This document shows, one piece after another, positions 1 through 8,499 of a stretch of 64,000 bases of DNA. The notes beneath the pieces are model-generated. The model did not search any database, was not told the DNA's origin, and was given only the letters and a program-made list of their open reading frames with translations. The stretch covers positions 8,282,873 to 8,346,872 of the forward strand of contig CM119264.1 of assembly GCA_051294375.1 (NCBI GenBank), in the 5' to 3' direction. Both the position numbers and the translations under genes were made by a program. The stretch comes from Paraspadella gotoi. Taxonomy: Eukaryota > Chaetognatha. How positions within the stretch are numbered: the first letter of the stretch is position 1; each line of letters opens with the position of its first letter.

Positions 1-535
1 GCTTCTTCGAAACAAGTGCCTCCTGGGAAAGAGGACCAGAAAGATTTTTGGAGCAAGGAAAAAATCTGCAAATTTTTAATTTTAAATCTAAACTATGTCA
101 TGATATTCTTTGCTTTTATGAAAGTCACCCACGTTGTTTAAAATCATTATGTAGAATTACGCTTAGAGAAAATGTCGGTGCGAACTATATTTCGTTTCTA
201 AATTTGTTAAAACCTCCACCAAGGTTGAAAAATTATTTAATGTTTGCCAGTTGAATACAAAATCATCAATTATGAATTATGGAACTAAACTAAAAGTTCT
301 AAAAATGTAATAGAAGCATGAAAACTGTTTTATATTAAAAATAAATGGCTATCATAAACAAGTTTGAGCAAACAATGTCGGATCTGCCCACGATCATTAT
401 CGGTAATTAATTAATTAGTTAGTTAAAATTTCAGAGCTATTTCAAGATGAGAAGCCATATCTAAATTTTTAACTTACTATGATCACACACTTTTATAAAA
501 ATTCATTGTAAACTATAAAAGCGTAGTAGTTTTTA

Positions 536-720
536 TATTATTTAATTAATTAATAATTAATTTTTTCAAGTTAATTATTTAATTAATTAATTAGATTCAA
601 AAATTTTGTTTTGTTGATTAATTAATTGATTAATTAATTATTGATTAATTAATTGACTAATTGATTAATTAACTAATTAATTTTTTTATTAATTAATACA
701 TCTTGAATTTACATTTAAAA
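536..720. repeat. TTAATTAA-rich low-complexity tract
   Basis: Near-continuous AATTAATT-type sequence, also present in block copy 2 at about 12230-12400. No gene is visible. Confidence 0.7.
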
Positions 721-1064
721 TAAAAAGAACAAGAAGCATAATCAATTAGTGAAACAGGTTCTTTGTTTTTTCCATTTAAACTCATTTCCACTCAAACGAT
801 TCCATCAAAACTTGATTTCCAGTTTAATCACACACATTTCTACCCAAATACAAAATTTCAAGTTGATCACCCCATCCACTCATGAGTAATTGGTGTTCAA
901 ATAGTGAAATATATTTTTTTGTTTTTTCCATTTAAACTCATTTCCACTCGGACGATTCCATCGAAACTTCATATCCAGCTCAATCACACACTTCCCTACC
1001 CACACACAAAATTTCATTCAAATCCATCCATCCAGTCACGAGTAATTTGTGTTTTTTGCTAAGG

Positions 1065-1135
1065 TGGGACGGACGGACGGATGGACGGACGGACGGATGG
1101 ACGGACGGACAGACAGACAGATGGACAGACGGACA
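1065..1135. repeat. GGAC/GGAT tetranucleotide microsatellite
   Basis: An imperfect run of GGAC and GGAT units drifting into AGAC units. It is absent from block copy 2 because it lies inside the copy-1-specific segment. Confidence 0.85.
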
Positions 1136-1265
1136 TCGTTTTTTTTTGCATAATTTATCATAATTCGATGTTCTGACATGATATAAGTGAATGCCCGACA
1201 AGATTGAGGGGGCGGACCGACGTACCGACAAAGTGAATTATAGAGTCAAGATCTGCTGAAAGCAG

Positions 1266-1628
1266 ATCCGACTGGGCGCAATCCTACGTGGGTACAATCC
1301 TAATGGAACCAAAACATCCGTATAATATTAAACTGATAATTACAAACTTAAAATCTATTAGTTTTTTTTTCTTTTAAAATATTTTCATTCTTTTTCAAAC
1401 GGATAAACCCTGTATCTTGCGAATGACGCCGATTAAATTCTCCATTTCATCCTTTGACAGACTGATACCGTAAAGCATATATATAATAAGGTTATAATTA
1501 TAATTATATATAATTATATATATATAATTATATATAATTATATATATATATATATAATTATATATAATTATAATTATAACCTTATTATGGTTCCATTAGG
1601 ATTGTACCCACGTAGGATTGCGCCCAGA
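1266..1628. repeat. Inverted-repeat (foldback) segment around a TA-rich core
   Basis: The arm at about 1267-1306 (reading GGGCGCAATCCTACGTGG and on) is the reverse complement of about 1589-1628. Between them lies a TA-rich stretch at 1480-1580 that is itself nearly palindromic. It has the form of a MITE-like or foldback insertion. The right arm runs directly into the 16 bp minisatellite below. Confidence 0.6.
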
Positions 1629-1858
1629 AAATTGCGCCCACAGCATTGCGCACACTTATAATTACACCCGCAGGATTGTGCCCATGTGGGCGCAATTCTA
1701 CGTGGGCGGAATCCTACAGGGCGGAATCCCATGTGGGCGCAATCTTCCGTGGGCGGAATACTATGGGTGCAATTGTATGTGGGCGCAATGCTACGTGGGT
1801 GCAATCCTAGGGGCGCAATTTTACGGGGCCCAATAATACGTGGGCACAATCCTGCTAC
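1606..1858. repeat. 16 bp minisatellite with units in both orientations
   Basis: Degenerate units like GTGGGCGCAATCCTAC repeat about eleven times in 1684-1856. The preceding 1606-1684 carries the same unit in reverse orientation, so the whole can fold on itself. Copy 2 has the same array at 12620-12887. The ORFs on both strands across it are by-products of the repeat. Confidence 0.7.
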
Positions 1859-2240
1859 CACCATATAATTAATATGAATCATCACCCCAACTTGAGAAAA
1901 ATGCTTTTCGCTTTTTTTTTGTATTCAAATTATGAACTATGACATCCTTTTAGGCTCTTCTCTTTCAATAATATCTCAATATCTTGAATAATATATGTGT
2001 ATGTAAATATCAAAGAATAAAGAATTGTAAGTGTATTTATAGTAAGAGTTTTTTTAATAATTTTGTGAGATTAGATAATTACAATTTTTCATTTTTATTT
2101 TACTAGCTGTCATAAAATTGAGGTGTTGACACCTCTCTGTCGAGGGAGTCTCAAGGAATTGGCGTCTCGCCTGAGTTTTAGTTTTGTACGTGTTTAAAAA
2201 ATGATTTTGGTTTGCTCTCACATAATTTTATATTTTTACA

Positions 2241-2420
2241 GATACGAAGAAGACATTGTCCCCATGGGCTTGACTTCCCCTGCTTTCGCTCAGGCGAGGA
2301 TGAGAGAGTTGCTGGGGCCCTCATTCGCCAAACTTCCTTGGGAATCGAGGGTTCTGGCCACTCCTCACCAAAGGAGGCCTTCGTCGGAGGCGGTAACGCC
2401 AATGACAATTGGGAAGACTA
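2241..2420 (+). CDS. Possible terminal exon (APKEAFVGGGNAND-type), hypothetical
   Basis: After a good acceptor (TTTTTACAG at about 2240) the sequence stays open to a stop near 2420. The frame ends in SPKEAFVGGGNANDNWED. The 14-residue core recurs in the exon at 24885-25043, where it leads into an acidic repeat, which argues that it is translated. Block copy 2 has the same exon at about 13271-13440, with indels. The upstream exon is not identified and no function is known. Two frames are open here; I chose this one because of the match at 24.9 kb. Confidence 0.35.
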
Positions 2421-2539
2421 GTGTTCCGATAACGGTTATTAACGGTTAATTATAATTTTAACTTAACCGTTAATGTATTTATTTTAACAGTTAAATTCGG
2501 TTAATTTTCAAATACGATTTTTGATATTATTTGTTAGGA

Positions 2540-2890
2540 AATCTTTGATTTTTTGAAAGAAAAGTATTTTTTTTTCCTGTCCTCTCTTATTCTCCTCTCC
2601 CTTTCTCACCATATTTTCCCCTTCTCTCTCTTCTCCATTTTTTCAATGTTTTTTTCCCTTTTTTTTATTATCATCCCCAATCTTTTTTCTATCCTAATCT
2701 CTCTTATTCTTTCTTCCCCTAACTTTATACCCTTCTGTTCCTTTCTTTTTCTTTCTCTCTTTTCCCCTCCTTCTTTCCCCCTTTCTTTTCTCTTCTTTTT
2801 TCTGCCCTTCCAGTATTTTTTTTTACTTTCTCCCAATTTTTTTTAGTTTTTCCTTTCAACTAATTTTATGCATTTACATCTTAGAAAAAA
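2540..2890. other. Pyrimidine-rich tract
   Basis: About 300 bp of almost pure T/C on the plus strand, repeated at 13570-13880. The long ORFs here on both strands are composition artefacts. Confidence 0.6.
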
Positions 2891-2957
2891 AGTTTGAATT
2901 AATTGACAATAACGATTTATTTTCAAGATGAAAACGTACATGTTTCGGCGTTTTTAC

Positions 2958-3127
2958 AAGCCTTCTTCAGCGTCAATTTAGTTAGTGAAAATATTAGACA
3001 GATTTTGTGTAGAAGAAGAGAGAGAGAGAGAGAGAGGGCAAAGTATCTCTGTTTCTCTCTCTCCCCATCTTCTATACAAATTCTATCTAATAATTTCACA
3101 ATCTAAAATGACGCTGAAGAAGGCTTA
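2958..3127. repeat. Inverted repeat with GA-rich loop
   Basis: GCCTTCTTCAGCGTC at about 2958 and GACGCTGAAGAAGGC at about 3110 are exact reverse complements. The match extends inward with interruptions for about 60 bp to a GA microsatellite. The same structure recurs at 13975-14143. Confidence 0.65.
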
Positions 3128-3159
3128 TAAAAAATCTTAAAACAATAGGATCGAGCCTC

Positions 3160-3420
3160 CCTTCAATGATAACCAAATATTGATGCGATGATAACCAAAT
3201 GATTGATGCGATGATAACCAAATATTGATGCGATGATAACCAATAATTGATGCGATGATAACCCAATGATCGATGTGATGATAACCAAATGATTGATGTG
3301 ATAAAAACCAAATGTTTGATTCTATGATAGTCATTCATTGATGTGATGATAATCATTCATTGATACGATGATTGTCATTCATTGATGCGATGATAGTCAT
3401 TCATTGACGCAATGAATCAT
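3160..3420. repeat. ~16-23 bp minisatellite (GATGATAACCAAATATTGATGC type)
   Basis: About a dozen degenerate units containing GATGATAACCAA and TTGATGCGATGAT. Also present at 14180-14440. The opposite-strand ORFs rich in HRINYWLSSHQ are read-through of the repeat. Confidence 0.75.
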
Positions 3421-4340
3421 TCATCATAAATAAAACAAACAAATGCGTGTATGAGTGAAAAAGAGAGAGAGAGAGAGAAAGAAAGAGAGAGAGAAAGAAA
3501 GAGAATAAATCCACGAAAATCTCGGATGTAAATTTGGGATTTTGCATTGAGAAAAAAGCTCGGAATAAATGGCAATAATAAAAGTTTATAAAAGGAAAAA
3601 AATAATCAAAATTTTTCAAAAAACGATCACGCAAGAGATCGTACAGAGAGAGAGAGAGAGAGAGAGAGACAGAAAGAGAGAGACAGACAGAGACAGAGAA
3701 AGAGCTGGATAGCCGCTGGAAGGCAGCTGAACAGTCACTGCAGAGCCTGAACTCGTTTTTAAAGGGTTCAGAAAAGGCAGCAACTGACAAAAATAGGAAG
3801 AAAAATCTATATATAATTTAAAGAAATAAAAGAAAGGGAAAAAAAATGTTACAATTGTTTACAATTGAACATTTTTACAATTTTTTTTAATCATAGCTTG
3901 TAAAAGATTTTATTTTTATTTATATTAAAATTAAGATATAGCTTCTCATTAAAAAGTTCTTTTGATTTCACGTGTTTTTTATTAATTCAAAGATTTGTTT
4001 ATGAATTTTATCTTCAATATTATTTACTGCAATATGTAAATTAGATTAAATCATTTCTATATACTAATTTGGATATTATAATGAGTACTATAATCTCATT
4101 TGCATATTGCAGTAAATCATAATGAAGTGGAAATTTAAACAAAAAATACTTGAATCCAAATGTAATATGAAAATTTCAGAGCTATTTCAAGATGAGAAGC
4201 CATATGGCATATCTAAATTTTTAACTTACTATATGATCGCACACTTTTATAAAAATTCATTGTAATTTATAATAATTTTCATTTAAAAAAAAAGGTAAGT
4301 CCCAGCCAAAACTATAAAAGCGTAGTAGTTTTTATAAAAA

Positions 4341-4510
4341 AATGCGTGACGCTGCCGACGACAACGACAACGACGACGACGACGAACGACAACTCACAAG
4401 AAGCTCACCCGAATCAATTTTGAGCCTGAACCGGCTTCCCGGTAGGCTCGATAAAAGCCGAAACATGTACGTTTTTATCTTGAAACGTCTACAACTCGTA
4501 AAATCTTGAT
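4341..4510 (+). CDS. Small hypothetical ORF, Asp/Asn-rich N-terminus
   Basis: A 55-codon ORF beginning MRDAADDNDNDDDD and ending at a TGA near 4510. It follows a TATA-like CTATAAAAG about 30 bp upstream, close for a start site but possible. Block copy 2 keeps the ATG at about 15372 but not the frame. A short acidic peptide from a GAC repeat is easily produced by chance, so this is weak. Confidence 0.2.
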
Positions 4511-5043
4511 CTCAGTTCATAGATTCGTGAATATGGTCGTTAAGTCGTTTGACAAATTCGATGTTCACTCGCGATAAAAAGTCATGATGATTTGAATCAA
4601 GTTTATCGAAACCACGTTTTTAGGAATCCCCGTAGCATGAAGCTCACTCTCCTCAGATACCAAAGATGGGTATTGGGAAACTGCATCGCAACCGGCGCGC
4701 CAATCGTGATTACGACGAACAATGGCATGCGCACCAATCGTAGGGATTTCATGAAAGTGAGGGAGTTCATGAGCGAATGAGGATGATGATAAGGATGAAG
4801 GAGGAGGAGATCCCGAGGGGTATTTGGCATTGGAGGGGGCGGTGACGCGGGGGTAAACCCAAAGGCGGTGAGGGGGGTGGCACGGGCGAAGAAGGAGACT
4901 CAGACTGATCCTTGTTAATCTTTGTTTTGACTTTCTTTCTTTCTTTCTTTTCTTTATCTCAAAATTTTCAAACTCTGGACTCCTTCACTTCACTTCACCG
5001 CACCGCACTCGGTCGTCATCAACATCGTCAACGATCATAAAAA

Positions 5044-5393
5044 TGAACACCACAATCTGTCTCTTTTCCTTTTTTTTGCTTTTGCATGGGGTTGCTGGCG
5101 TCGTGGACCCACCAAAGGTCCATTTTTTTACTACTAGGTAAATGATTTTTTTTTCGTTTGAAAAAAAATCTCGAATATAAACCTTTCAATCTATTTTATT
5201 TTTCATCTTCAGTAATAAAATGGGCAACGACGACGACAACGAGGGCGACAACCCCATGGACACCATTCATAAGAACATCTTCGCCGGCAACAACAACAAA
5301 AACAAGATTTTCGATGGCAGCACCAGCAATGGCAACAACAACAGCAAGAACAACAACTCCGTTGCAACCAATAATCGAATCAACTGCATCAAG
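5044..5393 (+). pseudogene. Secreted Asn/Thr-rich protein gene, copy 1, exons 1-2 only
   Basis: Exon 1 (5044-5141) starts with a good signal peptide, MNTTICLFSFF followed by LLLHGVAG, and ends at a donor GTAAATG. The intron ends TCATCTTCAG. Exon 2 (5213-5393) continues in frame with MGNDDDNEGDNPMD and Asn-rich sequence, then a donor AAG|GTG. The acceptor of exon 3 is present (TTTGCGTATAG at about 5481) with GACAACGAC, after which the sequence becomes IQCA1. This copy therefore lost exons 3-5. See 16069-16963 for the fuller gene. Function unknown; secretion is inferred only from the signal peptide. Confidence 0.6.
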
Positions 5394-5517
5394 GTGCTTT
5401 AATGATAAACAATTAATAAATTAATCAATATACATTAATTATTTAATTTAAAAAAAAATTGTTTTCAATATTTGCGTATAGGACAACGACAAAAAGAGAG
5501 AGAATAACATTATTTAC

Positions 5518-5837
5518 CACTTCGATTTTGGTCCGATGGTCCGATTGCGCGACAAAATTTGACCCAAAAGTTTTTCCTCTTTCTTTCAAAACTTTGACGC
5601 GTTCGTTGATGAAATATTTCGGTATCGGGAGTTCGATGTCGTTCTGGAAACGAAGTTTTGTTCATAATATTATTAATATTGGTAATATTCGGTAATTTTG
5701 TTAATGATTTTTTTGCTAAGGCATCAAAACAACTTACGGGGGTTAATTTGAGATCCGACAAGACGTCGTCGAAGTAGTGAAATTCCGAATATTCCAAGTT
5801 AAACCATCTCGTTCTTCAGCTCCAGAACGGCGAACCT

Positions 5838-5926
<89 letters not shown>

Positions 5927-5988
5927 AGAGGAAAAGACAAAGGGGATCACCATCAGTCATTTTCACGAAACTCACCCATGGTGGCGTC

Positions 5989-6069
<81 letters not shown>

Positions 6070-6770
6070 ACGAAACTGACACCATAGTGGCGTCGAGAAC
6101 GTGTCGCAAAGAGTCTCCTCTTTTTGCGGGTGAACGATTTGGTCGTAGCACTGTTCCAACGATCTGTAAATCTGCGAGATTGTCGAATATAAAAGCATTA
6201 AGTCACCAAAAAGTTTAAATCATACATATTAATCTAACAGTTTTGAAATCGTTAATCAGAATTAGGATTCAAAATTATATAAAATGAACAATATCTCACG
6301 ACTCGCTTTATTACTATGGAAACTGGAATGGAAATGAAAATCTACTCATCAATCTCATCTGAATGCATTTTACATGTTTATCTTTCCATTTCTCTCACCT
6401 GAATATATTTTATATACATGGTGGCGAGAAGTTGCGCCGCCGCCTGGCGATCCTTTTCCGGCTTAGGCGGCTCCGGAGGAAGCTCCTGCTTGAGGAGGTC
6501 GTCCAGGGCCGTTTGAGCCTCTTTCCATTGGCGGTTGTATTGCGCTGCAGGTAATAACCATTTTTTTATGGTAATAGTTAATATTATTTTAAAAAATTAA
6601 AATTAGAGATTGTAAAGTATAATTTTTATTCTTTTTACTCGCTCTTATATAAATCGTGAATTGTCAATCTTTGGCAATCGTAAAAATTAATAATAAAATT
6701 AGCAAAGACTATTATTAATTAATTGTAATAATGAATAAAGATTATTTGTTAAGGCTCACCTGTGCGACAT
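5518..6770 (-). CDS. IQCA1: IQCA1/DRC11-like (IQ and AAA domain-containing), first five exons
   Basis: Exons on the minus strand: start exon 6770-6760 (MSH, donor GTGAG); 6544-6399 (contains YNRQWKEAQTALDDLL and ends TMYIKYIQ, donor GTGAG); 6171 to about 6060 or 5970 (IYRSLEQCYDQIVHPQK); 5835-5738 (VLELKNEMV and SEFHYFDDVLSDLKLTP, donor GTAAGT); 5643-5518 (PIPKYF). Order and residues match the N-terminal region of IQCA1, a nexin-dynein regulatory complex subunit of motile cilia and sperm flagella. The IQ motif and AAA+ domain are not in the window. Single-base shifts occur after HPQK, after NEMV and after KERGK, probably sequencing errors. The 3' end of exon 3 appears twice, on either side of a long GA run. 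The gene is cut in the intron after exon 5 by the 5 kb block. Confidence 0.85.
5836..6068. repeat. GA dinucleotide microsatellites in IQCA1 intron/exon 3
   Basis: Two long GA runs (5841-5925 and 5994-6066) separated by a 70 bp segment. The segments CGACGCCACTATGG and CGACGCCACCATGG on the minus strand flank the second run, suggesting a duplicated exon edge or a collapsed assembly. Confidence 0.85.
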
Positions 6771-7188
6771 CTTTTCGTGTTTAAATGGTGAAAAGTTGAC
6801 GGTAAATAGTAATCGCGGATCCAAATCACAGGAAAGCTTGGCAGGAAATGATGAGGCGGAAAATTAATGCATTAGTAGTTCGAGTGAATTTCTTTTGTTC
6901 GGGTGATTTTTCTTTGAGTTTGTGACTTTTTTGTTCCGATTAATTTCTTTTTCTTCCATCCTTGTTTCGTCCTTTTTGCAGTTTACCTAAACCTTCCCCT
7001 TCGAGTTGACTTTTTGTTCTGTTTTACCTTCCGTTACTATGGGCAGGTACTCGGCGTTGTCAAGAACGAGGTAGAAAAAAAATCTTTTGGTTTTCAATTT
7101 CGACCGACATAAAGATAAGCTTCTCAAGTCTTTCTCCGTTAGAAGGAGAGCAAAGCGAAATGGAGTATTCTCTTTTCAGAAAAAATAA

Positions 7189-7398
7189 ATGAACAGCCGT
7201 GAGGCACAAATAAAAAGTTTCACTGAAACCATCAAGTTAACCTGTTTTATAAACTTTATGAGTGCGATTGAGCACATGAGGAAGAGAGGTGAAAAAACAG
7301 GGATCGAAGAAGGTCTTGTCTCTTCTGTTTTGACGTCGCAAGATTTAACAAATGCCACAAACATCGGTTATAAGATCGATGCTCCACCTAGCCTTTAA
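7189..7398 (+). CDS. Hypothetical 69-codon ORF
   Basis: MNSREAQIKSFTET to APPSL then stop. Composition is balanced and not repetitive, unlike most ORFs here, and it lies in the single-copy interval between IQCA1 and the ankyrin gene. It may be an exon or a chance ORF. The opposite strand is also open over most of it. Not recognised. Confidence 0.25.
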   Translation: MNSREAQIKSFTETIKLTCFINFMSAIEHMRKRGEKTGIEEGLVSSVLTSQDLTNATNIGYKIDAPPSL

Positions 7399-7729
7399 AA
7401 ACTCATATAGCGTCTGTGAAAATGTTTAGAATTAACATCCTTGCGTCGAGTTACAATCGATGTGCGACATCACTGCAAAGTGTTATTGCTCCTTGGTTTT
7501 TGTTTATATACAAAAAACGGATAGGTGAGCAGTGAGCAGTGAACGACGAACAACAGTTTCTTTTTCTGATTTTTTTAAAAATTGAATGCCATTTAATTTA
7601 ATGACTTGGAGGTTGCAAGAGATCGTACATGCATAGTAATAAAGGACCCAACGCAAGATCATAAATTTTATATATACTCCTATATAATTTACATTCGATT
7701 TGTATCCTTTTCTTCAACTAACTTAACAG

Positions 7730-7915
7730 ATGATCATCACTCGCTCAACCAACAGAATCTTGAAGAGTAGTCGGACTGGAGAATCGAGTGTCGAAAAGCG
7801 CGAGTTCCAATTTCTCTCCGGGAATTATGAAGGCGAGTTCGTGAACTCAATTTGTGACAAACGAATGACATACCAGTTATATATGACAATTTATTATATG
7901 TACAATAAGGCGTAG
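7730..7915 (+). CDS. Possible exon upstream of the ankyrin gene
   Basis: The ATG follows directly on an acceptor-like CTAACTTAACAG. The peptide begins MIITRSTNRILKSSRTGE and has mixed composition until about 7850. It could be a 5' exon of the ankyrin gene that starts at about 8500, or a separate small gene. No family is recognised. Confidence 0.25.
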   Translation: MIITRSTNRILKSSRTGESSVEKREFQFLSGNYEGEFVNSICDKRMTYQLYMTIYYMYNKA

Positions 7916-8499
7916 TGAAAGTTGCATATCAAAAAATCGATAGTTGATCATGAGCTATAGAACATTGATATATAAAAAAAAATTGTTTTTAATTTCTCAG
8001 TTTTCGCATTCCCGCTATTTATACATAGTACTCATATAGAAAATGTCAAAATTTTGAAAAAGGTTTTTCTTAGATTGAATGCCTCATAAAAAAGTTGATA
8101 AAAGAAAATTCTTCATTAAGTTAGGTAAACTTAAAGTTAATTATTATAACAGCTTTTTTAGGATTTTGACCCACTTAATGAATAAATTTCTAAAAAGAGG
8201 TTATGTTTCCTTTATTCAACTTTTTCTTAAGGACTTCGAATCTGCTTCAAAATAGAAAAAAAACATTTAAAATTTTGACATTTTCTATGAGCTTTGCCGA
8301 AAATTAACAATTGACAATTCTACTTGATTTAACATTTTTTAAAATTTTTGGCTACCTCTCGCCTTCAATTTCCTAAAGGCGAATTCTCACGATCGTCGCC
8401 ACGAAATTTGCCTGAAAATCGTTTTGGCGGCTTTTTGCTCATCTTACGTCGTCGGCGGAAACAAAAGGGAAGCGAAAGAATTTCTCAAGAAACTACGGA

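Larger units (their letters stand above)
428..4336 (+). repeat. Interval bounded by ~110-165 bp direct repeats
   Basis: The segment at about 428-535 and the segment at about 4172-4336 share the string starting AAATTTCAGAGCTATTTCAAG and both end in a TATA-like CTATAAAAGCG followed by TAGTAGTTTTTATA. Copy 2 of the block repeats this at about 12088-12225 and 15196-15365. The layout resembles short terminal direct repeats of an element about 3.9 kb long, but no transposase, integrase or reverse transcriptase was seen between them. Confidence 0.45.
1..5490 (+). repeat. 5 kb repeated block, copy 1 (left end outside window)
   Basis: The block matches 11664-16510 in the same order with scattered small indels. 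It starts at the window edge inside a shared sequence (compare base 1 with base 11664) and stops at about 5490, where the shared GACAACGAC gives way to IQCA1 exon/intron sequence. It contains simple repeats, a foldback segment, a minisatellite and, at its right end, exons 1-2 of a secreted-protein gene. Copy 1 carries about 640 bp (roughly 864-1500) that copy 2 lacks. It could be a mobile composite or a segmental duplication; assembly duplication is also possible. Confidence 0.8.

Noticed and set aside
1574-1885. Cys/Trp-rich ORFs over the 16 bp minisatellite on both strands
   Set aside because: They are translations of the tandem repeat; frame and length change between the two block copies.
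2553-2846. 97-codon Phe/Ser/Leu-rich ORF, and its opposite Lys/Glu-rich ORF
   Set aside because: Produced by a T/C-rich tract. The equivalent tract in block copy 2 has a different frame, so neither is conserved as protein.
3160-3420. CRISPR-like regular repeats (also 14180-14440 and 31110-31235)
   Set aside because: The units are contiguous and degenerate with no unique spacers of constant length, and the context is eukaryotic. They are minisatellites.
5841-6066. Ser/Leu-repeat ORFs over the GA runs
   Set aside because: Dinucleotide repeat translated as SLSL; no coding value apart from the IQCA1 exon edges next to it.
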